From positions 179,460 to 230,448 of the forward strand of contig JAJQDT010000060.1 in NCBI GenBank assembly GCA_021202075.1: a DNA stretch of 50,989 bases, read 5' to 3'. Shown piece by piece: positions 1-7,972 of this stretch. The notes under the pieces are model-generated. The model was given only the letters and a program-made list of their open reading frames with translations, did not search any database and was not told the origin of the DNA. This DNA comes from Lachnospiraceae bacterium. Its GTDB lineage: Bacteria; Bacillota; Clostridia; Lachnospirales; Lachnospiraceae. Position numbers and translations under genes: made by a program. The first letter of the stretch is position 1, and every line of letters begins with the position of its first letter.

Positions 1-24
1 AGGACATGATAAGGAGGTGTTCTT

Positions 25-174
25 ATGCCAACGTCTGCAGAAGTAGTAGAAGCACTGGCACGCAAGCTTGAGCGAATTCGTGTGCTGAATGATTTAAAGG
101 ACTGTAAAACGCTGGAGGATTTTCAGGCGCTTGTTCAGAAATATGAAGTTCTATGCAACGACGATAAGAAATAA
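25..174 (+). CDS. small hypothetical protein, 49 aa
   Basis: A short ORF of 49 codons starts with ATG 5 bases after an excellent ribosome binding site (AAGGAGGTG at 11-19) and ends in TAA. The product is charged and predicted helical (VEALARKLERIRVLNDL, then a Leu/Lys-rich second helix), with no signal peptide or membrane segment. I do not recognise a family. It lies 18 bp upstream of the AraC regulator on the same strand, so the two may be co-transcribed. The strong Shine-Dalgarno and clean reading frame are the main reasons to call it real. Confidence 0.65.
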   Translation: MPTSAEVVEALARKLERIRVLNDLKDCKTLEDFQALVQKYEVLCNDDKK

Positions 175-192
175 CGAACGAGGCATTTAAAT

Positions 193-1110
193 ATGCAGAT
201 ACCCGAATTGTTTCCTTCCATGCTGGAACGGGTTCTGGCAGAATATTCGGAAGGAACCATCTCAGATTTCATACCGGACTCTTACACGTCGCTGCCCGAG
301 CTGCAGGAACATATGCTGTACCCTTGCGTGGGCGGCACGCGCCATCTTCATAATCCGGACTCTTTTGCGTTTCAGGATTTGGAATGCTATTTGTTTCTGT
401 ACACAAGTGGTGGACAGGGCGTGATCCAGTCCGAGGGCGACAGCCGAATGCTGGATACGGGCAGTCTTCTTTTCTGGGACTGCCGCGACTATCTTTTGCT
501 GCGGCCGGTCACCGCGGACTGGACGGTACGGCTGCTCTTTTTTTCCGGTAACCTGGCGCATATCTATTATGAAGAAATCTGCAAGCTCTGCTTTCCGGTC
601 TTTTCTTTTTCAGAGAAGTCCACAGCATTTGATAATCTCCGCAGGCTGACCGAATTCGGGCAGATCACCTCGCCTCACCATGCGATTGAAGCCAATCGGC
701 TTCTGACAGACTTTTTATCGGATCTGCTTATAAATCTGCACGCCGGACAATTAGACAAAAAAGCCCCGCCCTCGTACCTTCAGAAAATCAGATCTCTGTT
801 TGATACACAGTATCAGCAGGCTTACTCGATTGCGGATCTGGCTGATTCCTTTCAGATCAGCCGGTATCGTCTCAGCCGGGAATTTTCAGAACACTATGGG
901 CTCTCCCCCGTTAAATACCTGAACAGCGTCCGGCTTTCACACGCCTGCTCCCTGCTTGAGACTACCAGTCTGCATGTGCACGAAATCTCATCCGCCGTCG
1001 GTTTTGACAGCGTCACCCACTTCATCCATCTGTTCAAGGCCAAAAACGGTATGACGCCCACCGCTTACCGGGATGGGTACCGCGCCTTCCGGGAAATTGA
1101 TCATGAATAA
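193..1110 (+). CDS. AraC family transcriptional regulator
   Basis: This 305-aa protein has an N-terminal cupin-like sensing half (about residues 30-180) and a C-terminal AraC-type double helix-turn-helix (about 205-300). The first HTH is YSIADLADSFQISRYRLSREF. The second carries the family signature, ending in VGFDSVTHFIHLFKAKNGMTP. AraC proteins of this architecture usually bind a sugar or related small molecule and activate nearby catabolic genes. No obvious target lies downstream, since the next gene is convergent glgA, so the target may be left of the window. The start follows GAGGC about 9 bases upstream. The regulator call is firm; the ligand is unknown. Confidence 0.9.
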   Translation: MQIPELFPSMLERVLAEYSEGTISDFIPDSYTSLPELQEHMLYPCVGGTRHLHNPDSFAFQDLECYLFLYTSGGQGVIQSEGDSRMLDTGSLLFWDCRDYLLLRPVTADWTVRLLFFSGNLAHIYYEEICKLCFPVFSFSEKSTAFDNLRRLTEFGQITSPHHAIEANRLLTDFLSDLLINLHAGQLDKKAPPSYLQKIRSLFDTQYQQAYSIADLADSFQISRYRLSREFSEHYGLSPVKYLNSVRLSHACSLLETTSLHVHEISSAVGFDSVTHFIHLFKAKNGMTPTAYRDGYRAFREIDHE

Positions 1111-1175
1111 AACACGTATGGATGACTGCGGCTTCGCGCCGCAGCCCACAGATACGGCATACCGCGATGAAACAG

Positions 1176-1214
1176 AAAAAGGAGAAGCCCCGGCATACAC
1201 CCGGCTTCTCCTTT
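1176..1214. terminator. bidirectional terminator between araC-type gene and glgA
   Basis: A perfect 9-bp inverted repeat GGAGAAGCC (1181-1189) / GGCTTCTCC (1203-1211) lies between two convergent genes. On the minus strand the stem is followed by TTTTTCTG, a usable U-tract for glgA transcripts. On the plus strand it is followed by the weaker TTTCG. Confidence 0.7.
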
Positions 1215-1321
1215 CGAATTCAAATCATGATTGATAATCGATACCGCTTCCTGCGTATCGCGCAGCGAATGCGGGATACTGTCCTGAACAGCTGCCTGTA
1301 TTCTTTTCACGCAGGTATGTC

Positions 1322-2767
1322 TCAGGCTCCCAGCAGCCAGTTGTACATCTCCTCGTATTTCCGTGCGGAGCTGTACCAAGAGAAATCCACCGCCATTCCG
1401 CGGTCGATCATCTTGTTCCACTCGCGCTTCTTATTATGGTAGAGACTCATCGCGCGCTGGATCGTAAAATACATCTCGTGGGCATTGTAATTAGCGAAGC
1501 TGAACCCGGTGCCGGTGCCCTCGTACTCATTGTACGGCTCTACGGTATCCTTCAGGCCACCGGTCTCGCGAACAATCGGAATCGTGCCATAGCGAAGGCT
1601 GATAATCTGTGAGAGACCGCACGGCTCAAACAGCGACGGCATCAGGAACGCATCGCAGGCCGCATAAATCTTGTGGGAAAGCGCCTCTGAGTAGAAAATA
1701 TTCGCGGACACCTTGCCCTGATATTTCCACGCAAAGTGGCGGAACATATTCTCATATTTTTCTTCGCCGGTGCCCAGAACCACAATCTGAATATCATTCT
1801 GGCACATCTCATCCATCATGTGCGCGATCAGGTCAAAGCCCTTCTGATCCGTCAGGCGGGAAACAATGCCAACCATGAAGCGCGAATCATTCTGCTCCAG
1901 TCCAAGTTCACGCTGCAGGGCTCGTTTATTCTTAATCTTTTCCTTGCGGAAATTCTTTGCAGTAAAATGATAGTCAATCAGCGGATCGGTCTCCGGATTC
2001 CACACATCGTAATCAATCCCGTTTACGATGCCGCGCAGGTCATTCGCACGCGCCCGCATCAGACCATCCAGGCGCTCGCCATAGAACGGCTGCTTGATCT
2101 CTTCCGCATAGGTGTCGCTCACGGTCGTGATCGCGTCCGCATATACAATACCGCCCTTCAGATAATTGGCGTCGCCATAGGCCTCCAGCTTATCCGGCGT
2201 AAAGTAATAGGCCGGCAGTCCTGTGATATCCCGCACCGTCTTCACATCCCAGACGCCTTGGAACTTCAGATTGTGAATCGTGATAACGGACTTAATGCCG
2301 CGATAGAAATCACCATCCTGGAACCGGTCCTTGAGCATGACCGGAATCAGGCCCGTCTCCCAGTCATGGCAGTGTACGATATCCGGCCGGAATCCGATCG
2401 ACGGGAGCGCTGAGAGAGCCGCCTTTGAGAAAAACGCAAACTTCTCAATGTCCTGATAAATGTTCCCATATGGCTTCGGTCCGGAAAAATAATATTCATT
2501 ATCAATAAAATAAAAGTGTACGCCGTCGAGCTCCAGATGTAAAATACCCACATACTGCGATCTCCACGCAAGATTCATATAGAAGTGTGTGACATACTCC
2601 AGCTTATTCTTCCACTCTTCCGCCATGCACTGGTATTTCGGAAGAATCACACGGCAGTCAAACTCTTCCTTATTGAAGCATTTGGGAAGAGAACCCGCTA
2701 CATCCGCAAGACCGCCGGTCTTGATAAACGGCGCCGCCTCTGATGTGACAAATAAAATGTTTTTCAT
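1322..2767 (-). CDS. glgA: glycogen synthase (ADP-glucose type)
   Basis: GlgA (EC 2.4.1.21) transfers glucose from ADP-glucose to the non-reducing end of a growing alpha-1,4-glucan. The 481-aa length is typical of bacterial GT5 enzymes. The N-terminus has the nucleotide-sugar binding motif KTGGLADVAGSLPK (residues 17-30) and the GT-B fold continues to the C-terminal EPCGLSQIISLRYG motif with the conserved Glu. The start ATG has GGAGGGTC 6 bases upstream. No other glycogen gene (glgC, glgD, glgB, glgP) is nearby, so glgA stands alone here. A sigma-A type promoter lies 96 bp upstream, and three 12-bp repeats sit in its leader. Confidence 0.96.
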   Translation of the reverse strand: MKNILFVTSEAAPFIKTGGLADVAGSLPKCFNKEEFDCRVILPKYQCMAEEWKNKLEYVTHFYMNLAWRSQYVGILHLELDGVHFYFIDNEYYFSGPKPYGNIYQDIEKFAFFSKAALSALPSIGFRPDIVHCHDWETGLIPVMLKDRFQDGDFYRGIKSVITIHNLKFQGVWDVKTVRDITGLPAYYFTPDKLEAYGDANYLKGGIVYADAITTVSDTYAEEIKQPFYGERLDGLMRARANDLRGIVNGIDYDVWNPETDPLIDYHFTAKNFRKEKIKNKRALQRELGLEQNDSRFMVGIVSRLTDQKGFDLIAHMMDEMCQNDIQIVVLGTGEEKYENMFRHFAWKYQGKVSANIFYSEALSHKIYAACDAFLMPSLFEPCGLSQIISLRYGTIPIVRETGGLKDTVEPYNEYEGTGTGFSFANYNAHEMYFTIQRAMSLYHNKKREWNKMIDRGMAVDFSWYSSARKYEEMYNWLLGA

Positions 2768-2795
2768 TTACTGACCCTCCAACTGCATTCGCTCA

Positions 2796-2831
2796 GAATT
2801 AACCTTTGAATTAACCTTTGAGTTAACCTTC
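2796..2831 (-). repeat. three 12-bp direct repeats in the glgA leader
   Basis: Three tandem units (plus strand GAATTAACCTTT, GAATTAACCTTT, GAGTTAACCTTC) lie between the predicted glgA transcription start (near 2856) and the start codon. Each contains TTAACC/GGTTAA. The 12-bp period is close to one helical turn, so a cooperative DNA-binding site is possible, but no regulator can be named. Confidence 0.6.
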
Positions 2832-2862
2832 TTCGCTTTGCTCTCAACAAATTTATATTGAA

Positions 2863-2891
2863 ATTATAGAGCAAAATGCAAAAATTGTAAA
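2863..2891 (-). promoter_or_regulatory. predicted sigma-A promoter of glgA
   Basis: Read on the minus strand, -35 is TTTACA (2891-2886), the spacer is exactly 17 bp, and -10 is TATAAT (2868-2863). It would give an 88-nt leader carrying the 12-bp repeats. Confidence 0.75.
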
Positions 2892-2963
2892 GACACATCT
2901 TTTCATTTTCAAAAACGCATTCGGCACGCTTCCGAAGCCTCCCCTGTACGGGATGCAGTCGAA

Positions 2964-3314
2964 TCATTCCACCAGGTGAATCAGTGCAATCACTTCCTGA
3001 TATGCCGAAGTGATCTCATCAAAAGCCTCGCGGATCCCCTCGCTTCCTCCATTCCTGGTGATTTCCACCAGGACACAGGTTTTTTCAAAAAGCGGCTTCA
3101 GTCCAAGATTCGCGCTCACTCCCTTAAGAGTATGCGCCTGCCGGAAAATTGATTCCACATCTCCGCCGGATACTGCCTCCGAAAGCGCGGCATAAGTCGA
3201 ATCCTCACAGAAACGCTTCAGAAACCGTTTTACAAACGCTTCACTGCCCGTCATCCGATCCAGTACCTCCGCGTAATCCTGTCCGATCCGGTTATAAAAT
3301 TCGATTGTTGTCAT
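2964..3314 (-). CDS. Hpt (histidine phosphotransfer) domain protein
   Basis: This 116-aa single-domain protein is almost entirely an Hpt four-helix bundle. The phosphoacceptor motif AHTLKGVSANLGL lies mid-protein, with the His in HTLKG. Hpt proteins shuttle phosphoryl groups between receiver domains in multistep phosphorelays. The chosen start (MTTIEFYNRIG) has GGAAGGAAGAC just upstream. A longer reading frame begins 11 codons earlier but would overlap that ribosome binding site. It follows the REC-GGDEF-EAL-REC gene by 45 bp on the same strand and is probably co-transcribed, so it likely exchanges phosphate with that regulator. No hybrid kinase is encoded alongside. Confidence 0.88.
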   Translation of the reverse strand: MTTIEFYNRIGQDYAEVLDRMTGSEAFVKRFLKRFCEDSTYAALSEAVSGGDVESIFRQAHTLKGVSANLGLKPLFEKTCVLVEITRNGGSEGIREAFDEITSAYQEVIALIHLVE

Positions 3315-3359
3315 CTTGTCTTCCTTCCTCTGTTCCATATGCGCCACTGTTCTGTTTCT

Positions 3360-5465
3360 TTATGTCCTGCGCCTCTTTCTTGCGCCGGCTTTGCGTCCCC
3401 GCACATGCTCCACGCGAAGCTGCAGGCTTCTGCTCCTGCACGGCATGGTCTCAAAATCATCCGCCCCCATGGAAAGAGCCTCCTCCTCAGCATCGGCATC
3501 CGCATCCCCGAGCAGAATGATCGGCACATTCCAGACCTTATTCTCCGTCTGCAGCGTTTCCCACAGCCTGCCCTCATTCTTCTTCGCGAGAGACAGACTC
3601 ATCAGGATGACCGAGATGCGGTTGCCGAACATTCCAACTCCGGTCAGAGCCTCTTCCTCATTTGCGGCTTCCTCCACCTGAAAACTGCCGCGAAAGATGT
3701 CCGGAACCTCCCGGCGGACCAGATCATCCTCATCAATCAGGAAAAGGATCTCTTCCGGCGCCTCTTTTTCGTCTGCCGGGCCATTTTCAGAAACGATCTT
3801 CGCAACGCTGTGATTCGCAAGCAGCTTTTCCATCTCCTTCGGCTCCATCGGTTTTGCCAGATAATAACCCTGGACATAATCACAGTCCATCGCGTCCAGG
3901 CGTTCCATCTGTCTCTTTGTCTCAACCCCTTCCGCGACCACCTCGAACTTCAGGGAGTGCGCCAGGCCGATAATATAGCGCAGGATGCCGTCCTTTGCCG
4001 GCTTTGCCATCTCACTTTTGATAAACTGCATATCAAGCTTCAGGATATCGAGCGGCATCCGGCTCAGCATATTCAGAGAGGAAGAACCGCTGCCAAAATC
4101 GTCCATTTCAATCACAAATCCGAGTCCTCGAAGATCCTTTACGGTCTGGATGATCAGATCCGGATTCTCCGTAACCACAGATTCCGTGATCTCAAGATGG
4201 AGGCGTTTCGGCTCGATACCATATTTTTCTATCAGACCCATCATCGTACTGCAAAGGTCAATATTATAGACATCCACCCGGGAAACATTGACCGATATGT
4301 TGACTGCTCCGAACCCCGCCTCATCCCAGTTGCGGATCATCCGGCAGGCTTCTTCCCACACATACTGATCCAGCTTTGTAATAAATCCATTTTGTTCAAA
4401 AAGGGGAATAAATACAGAAGGCGGCTGCATTCCCCAGTCCGGATGGAACCACCGGACCAGTGCTTCCGCGTCTGTAAGCGGCGCCCCGTCGAGCCGGTAC
4501 TTTGGCTGAAGCCAGACATGGAACTGTCCTTCCGCCAGCGCCTGCTCCATGCATGCGGTTATTTCCTGTTCATGGATCATGCGGTTCCGAAGTTCATCGT
4601 CATAATAAGCAAAATACTTCCCATACTGGCCCTTGATGCTCCGCGCAGTCTCCAGCGCCCAGTCACACATCTGCTCAATACTGACCTTCCGGTCTTTCGC
4701 CACATAAATGCCCCATTTAACAACAATATTCTTCGCGGACGTCAGCTGATTAATATTATCGGTAATCTGTTTAAACAGGTCATCCGAATAACTCTCCCTG
4801 TGATCCAGCATACATACAAATAAATCGGAATTAAAATGCGAACAGATTCCCTTTCCGCGCATATCCTTCCCCAGCAGCTCCGCAGTTCCCCGCAAAAGCC
4901 GGTCGCCGGTCTTCATCCCATATGCTTCATTCACCAGCTTGAAATTTTCAAAATCCGAGCAGATAATATCATACTGCCTGTCCGGATTGTCCATAAGAAT
5001 GTCTCTGGCACTCTGGTAAAAATACTCCTTGCTGTACATCCCGGTCAGCCGGTCGTAGCGCAGCAGATTCATCATGGCTGCGGATTCATTCAGGTTGATA
5101 ATACTCTCTACCCGATGACGGATCACCTGCGCATTATAGGGCTTTACGACAAAATCGCTCGCCCCGTGCGACAGGGCCGTACTCTCATCCGCCTCATCGT
5201 CGCTCTGCGAAACCACGATGACCGGTATCGATGAATATTCCGGAACATCGCGCATTTTTTCCAGGAAGGTATAGCCGTCCATGACCGGCATCACAACATC
5301 CAGCAGAATCAGCGAGATCGCATCCTTCTGTTTTTCAAGAACGTCCAGTGCTTCCTCGCCGTTTCCCGCCTGCAGAACCGTATATTGCTTTTCCAGAATT
5401 GCACAGAGAATCTCCCGGTTCAGCTGATTATCTTCTACAATCAATAATTTTTTTCGAGCTTTCAT
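3360..5465 (-). CDS. REC-GGDEF(degenerate)-EAL-REC response regulator
   Basis: This 701-aa cytoplasmic c-di-GMP regulator has four domains. An N-terminal receiver (1-125) has phosphoacceptor Asp56 in LLDVVMP and Lys108. A GGDEF-like domain (about 135-295) has FNSDL near residues 211-215 where GGDEF should be, so it is probably not a cyclase. An EAL phosphodiesterase domain (300-555) keeps Glu334 (EALVRW), LEITES, DDFGSG (455-460), KLD, AEGVE (511-515) and QGYYLAKP. A C-terminal receiver-like domain (about 572-690) has Ser623 at the expected Asp position. The expected activity is c-di-GMP hydrolysis gated by phosphorylation of the first receiver. It starts behind GTGAGGAAGC and is followed by the Hpt gene. 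Confidence 0.92.
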   Translation of the reverse strand: MKARKKLLIVEDNQLNREILCAILEKQYTVLQAGNGEEALDVLEKQKDAISLILLDVVMPVMDGYTFLEKMRDVPEYSSIPVIVVSQSDDEADESTALSHGASDFVVKPYNAQVIRHRVESIINLNESAAMMNLLRYDRLTGMYSKEYFYQSARDILMDNPDRQYDIICSDFENFKLVNEAYGMKTGDRLLRGTAELLGKDMRGKGICSHFNSDLFVCMLDHRESYSDDLFKQITDNINQLTSAKNIVVKWGIYVAKDRKVSIEQMCDWALETARSIKGQYGKYFAYYDDELRNRMIHEQEITACMEQALAEGQFHVWLQPKYRLDGAPLTDAEALVRWFHPDWGMQPPSVFIPLFEQNGFITKLDQYVWEEACRMIRNWDEAGFGAVNISVNVSRVDVYNIDLCSTMMGLIEKYGIEPKRLHLEITESVVTENPDLIIQTVKDLRGLGFVIEMDDFGSGSSSLNMLSRMPLDILKLDMQFIKSEMAKPAKDGILRYIIGLAHSLKFEVVAEGVETKRQMERLDAMDCDYVQGYYLAKPMEPKEMEKLLANHSVAKIVSENGPADEKEAPEEILFLIDEDDLVRREVPDIFRGSFQVEEAANEEEALTGVGMFGNRISVILMSLSLAKKNEGRLWETLQTENKVWNVPIILLGDADADAEEEALSMGADDFETMPCRSRSLQLRVEHVRGRKAGARKRRRT

Positions 5466-5497
5466 GCTTCCTCACTATCTGCACGGTTTTTGTTTCT

Positions 5498-5526
5498 ATT
5501 ATACGTTGCATTTTGCTGAAAGTAAA
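5498..5526 (-). promoter_or_regulatory. predicted sigma-A promoter of the EAL regulator/Hpt pair
   Basis: On the minus strand TTTACT (5526-5521), a 17-bp spacer and TATAAT (5503-5498) lie just upstream of the 5465 start, giving a leader of about 25 nt. Confidence 0.7.
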
Positions 5527-5582
5527 GATTTTTTATAATTGTTATTTTTCTAACAGTCCCGGACAATTCCAAACCGTTCCTT

Positions 5583-6698
5583 TCACCGATACCGCTCCAC
5601 AATTACTTTCATTTTGGACAGCTTCTGTTCCATATCCGCCACGAGCTTCAGCTGCGTGCGCGCCCGATCCAGGTTATGCCCTTCCCGATGAATCTTGAAA
5701 TAGTGATCTCCCTCGAGGTAATCCGTCAGAAAACGAATGCCGCATTCAAACGTCATCAGGATGGCTCCCATCGGAAGCAGGTCCAGTTCTTCATCCGTCA
5801 GAGAACCGGCACATCCTTCAATATAGCCCTTCACATAGACCTCAAACAGATGCAGGCTGCAGGAAACCTTCTCCAGATCCCGTTCATCCTCCGCCGCCGT
5901 GCTGGCGCCAAACCGAATCGAATCTCCGAAATCATACAGGGAAAGCCCCGGCATCACCGTATCCAGGTCAACGACACAGATGGCCTTTCCGGTCTCATTG
6001 TCAATCATCACATTATTCAGCTTCGTGTCGTTATGTGTCACACGGAGCGGAAGCGTACCGTCCGCCAGGCGGTCCGTCAGGACGTGCGTGAGCTCCCGGC
6101 GGCTCTGGACAAACTGAATCTCCTCCGGAATCCCTGCGGCCCGTCCGCATACATCTGCGGCAAGCGCCTCCTCAAACTTTCGGAACCGGTCCGGTGTATT
6201 GTGAAAATTCTCAATCGTCTCATACAGCGTTTCGGCCGGATAATCCGAGAGCAGCCACTGGAAATGTCCGAACGCCACCGCGCTCTGATAGAAATCATCG
6301 TCCTTCTCTACCAGATCGTAGCTCGTTGTGTTCTCAATAAACAGATACGCGCGCCAGTATTCCCCCTCCGAATCAACCAGATACGGGATTCCCTCCCGCG
6401 TGCGGATCAGGCTCAGGGTCTCGCGCTCCACGTCTCCGCCATACGACGCAATCTTCTTTTTCAGCCATTCCGTCACCCGGCACATATTTTCCATCAGCTC
6501 TGCCGGTTTCGTAAATACATTATGGTTCATTCTCTGAAGCACATAATGCTTCAAGCTGTAATCATCCGTTCCCACCTTCACCCGGCAGCCAATCCGGTAG
6601 GTATCATTGATATGTCCGGTCCCATACGGGATACACTCCACCATCTCCCCCTCGAAGGGAAACTGCGCGGCAATTTCACTTATCTTCTGCATTTCCAT
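5583..6698 (-). CDS. NahK-like sugar 1-kinase (phosphotransferase enzyme family)
   Basis: This 371-aa cytoplasmic kinase of the APH/choline-kinase fold resembles N-acetylhexosamine 1-kinases. It has GTGHINDTYR near the N-terminus, then YVLQRMNHNVF, and the Brenner-type catalytic loop THNDTKLNN (His222, Asp224). The metal-binding segment is VVDLDTVMPG (Asp244/Asp246). NahK enzymes phosphorylate GlcNAc or GalNAc at C1 during mucin or milk-oligosaccharide use. The partner nucleotidyltransferase gene directly upstream on the same strand suggests a kinase-pyrophosphorylase salvage pair making a UDP-sugar. The ATG at 6698 has AAGG 6 bases upstream; a TTG two codons earlier is possible. Exact sugar specificity cannot be read from the sequence. 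Confidence 0.85.
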   Translation of the reverse strand: MEMQKISEIAAQFPFEGEMVECIPYGTGHINDTYRIGCRVKVGTDDYSLKHYVLQRMNHNVFTKPAELMENMCRVTEWLKKKIASYGGDVERETLSLIRTREGIPYLVDSEGEYWRAYLFIENTTSYDLVEKDDDFYQSAVAFGHFQWLLSDYPAETLYETIENFHNTPDRFRKFEEALAADVCGRAAGIPEEIQFVQSRRELTHVLTDRLADGTLPLRVTHNDTKLNNVMIDNETGKAICVVDLDTVMPGLSLYDFGDSIRFGASTAAEDERDLEKVSCSLHLFEVYVKGYIEGCAGSLTDEELDLLPMGAILMTFECGIRFLTDYLEGDHYFKIHREGHNLDRARTQLKLVADMEQKLSKMKVIVERYR

Positions 6699-6739
6699 TT
6701 CCAACCTTATCTATATCTGCATGGCGCGGCTCACCACAT

Positions 6740-6815
6740 GTCCTGCATCGCCTTTGGATGCAGGACGAAGGCCGCGCCATCGCCGTCAGGCGATTCTGCA
6801 TGGCGCGGCTCACCA
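6740..6815. repeat. dispersed palindromic intergenic repeat, copy 1
   Basis: Two consecutive hairpins lie between the nucleotidyltransferase and kinase genes. The first is GTCCTGCAT (6740-6748) / ATGCAGGAC (6758-6766). The second is built around GGCCGCGCCATCGCC and GGCGAT...ATGGCGCGGCT. A related copy at 10299-10368 keeps both hairpins with compensatory changes (GTCCGGCAT/ATGCCGGAC). A 21-bp direct repeat (6717-6737 and 6796-6816) brackets this copy and ends inside the stop region of the upstream gene. Confidence 0.75.
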
Positions 6816-7832
6816 CTCCTCCGGATAAATTCCCTCGTCCTTCATCTTCTGTATTGCGTCCATCAGCACCGGTTTATCTTCCTTATAAGTCACCCCATAC
6901 CATTTGTCCGGGGATTTCATCACCTTTACAGCAGCCTTTCCCTCTGAAAGAAGTTCATCCACGACAAACGGCAGGAAGTATTCGCATTTGAGCGGATTCT
7001 TTGCCAGATTATCATCAAGGAACGTTCGGAATCTCTCCTTCAGTCTGACAAGAATATCCCCGGAAAACCCCCACATATTCAGAGAAACCGTTGTATCCGC
7101 CGCAAGCGGCGTCCAGGTCGCGCCTCCATCTTCAGTGTATGCGATTTCGTCGCCGCGGCGCTCGATACAGGTGCGCTCCGTAATCGTTTCCAGATAACCG
7201 TTCCCGTCCGTCTCGCACACGCCACGCGCCACAGAGCCGTTTTCCGTCAGCGTATGATCCAGGCGATAGCCAACCATCATATACCGGCCGATATTGTCCG
7301 CTGCCTCGTCCTCCGCAGCCTCATCTTTCATAACTGCATTTTCCGCTCCCGCCGCCCCGGCTGCACTTCCTGCGGCTGAGGGATTTCGCGAGTCACTCCG
7401 CCCCTCTTTGTCCCGCTGTGTCAGGAAATCATAAGCCAGCCGGAATGCATGCGTCCCATAATAATCATCCGCATTGATGACCGCCAGCGGTCCATCAACC
7501 TCATCTATACAGGAAAGAACTGCATGACCGGTTCCCCACGGTTTCAGACGCCCCTCCGGCACCGAATAGCCATCCGGGAGATTCGCCAGATCCTGATAGA
7601 CATAACTCACCTCGATGCGGCTGCTGATTCGGTCGCCGATGGCAGAGCGAAAGTCCGCCTCATTCTCCTTTTTGATAATAAAAATCACCTTTTCAAATCC
7701 CGCACGGACGGCATCATAAATGGAAAAATCCATAATAATATGTCCCTGCGAATCGACCGGGTCTATCTGCTTCAGCCCTCCATAGCGGCTGCCCATGCCC
7801 GCCGCCATCACTACCAGAACCGGCTTTTTCAT
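6810..7832 (-). CDS. sugar-1-phosphate nucleotidyltransferase
   Basis: This 340-aa enzyme of the NTP_transferase (GT-A like) fold opens with the nucleotide-binding motif MAAGMGSRYGGLKQ (residues 9-22). Further on are GTGHAVLSC (100-108) and the metal-binding INADDYYG (Asp122/Asp123). Such enzymes join a sugar-1-phosphate to a nucleoside triphosphate. With the NahK-like kinase next downstream (111 bp gap), it probably makes UDP-GlcNAc/GalNAc or a similar UDP-sugar. An Ala/Asp/Glu-rich insert (about 141-180) interrupts the fold and looks like a disordered loop. The chosen ATG follows AGAAGGAGC. A longer frame extending 64 codons upstream lacks a ribosome binding site and runs through an intergenic repeat. 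Confidence 0.88.
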   Translation of the reverse strand: MKKPVLVVMAAGMGSRYGGLKQIDPVDSQGHIIMDFSIYDAVRAGFEKVIFIIKKENEADFRSAIGDRISSRIEVSYVYQDLANLPDGYSVPEGRLKPWGTGHAVLSCIDEVDGPLAVINADDYYGTHAFRLAYDFLTQRDKEGRSDSRNPSAAGSAAGAAGAENAVMKDEAAEDEAADNIGRYMMVGYRLDHTLTENGSVARGVCETDGNGYLETITERTCIERRGDEIAYTEDGGATWTPLAADTTVSLNMWGFSGDILVRLKERFRTFLDDNLAKNPLKCEYFLPFVVDELLSEGKAAVKVMKSPDKWYGVTYKEDKPVLMDAIQKMKDEGIYPEEW

Positions 7833-7881
7833 ACGATTAATCGCTCCTTCTTTCCTTTTTTGTTCCATGCTTCGAAAATGA

Positions 7882-7911
7882 AAAGTAAAACGACTTACGT
7901 CGTTTACTATA
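7882..7911. repeat. 30-bp palindromic repeat, copy 1
   Basis: The core AAACGACTTACGTCGTTT is an inverted repeat with 7-bp arms. All 30 bases match the reverse complement of 45141-45170 exactly, and a diverged copy lies at 44772-44799. This copy sits between the phosphopantetheinyl transferase and nucleotidyltransferase genes, in the opposite orientation relative to those genes. Confidence 0.8.
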
Positions 7912-7972
7912 AATACACAGTCCCTGCTTCCTGTCTGCAGCCAAAAAGAAATTCTTCCCGGCAAAATGGCAG

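Noticed and set aside
3339..4823. 494-codon plus-strand ORF
   Set aside because: It is antisense to the EAL regulator and has no motif or ribosome binding site.
5676..6947. 423-codon plus-strand ORF
   Set aside because: Antisense to the NahK-like kinase and the following gene; no domain recognisable.
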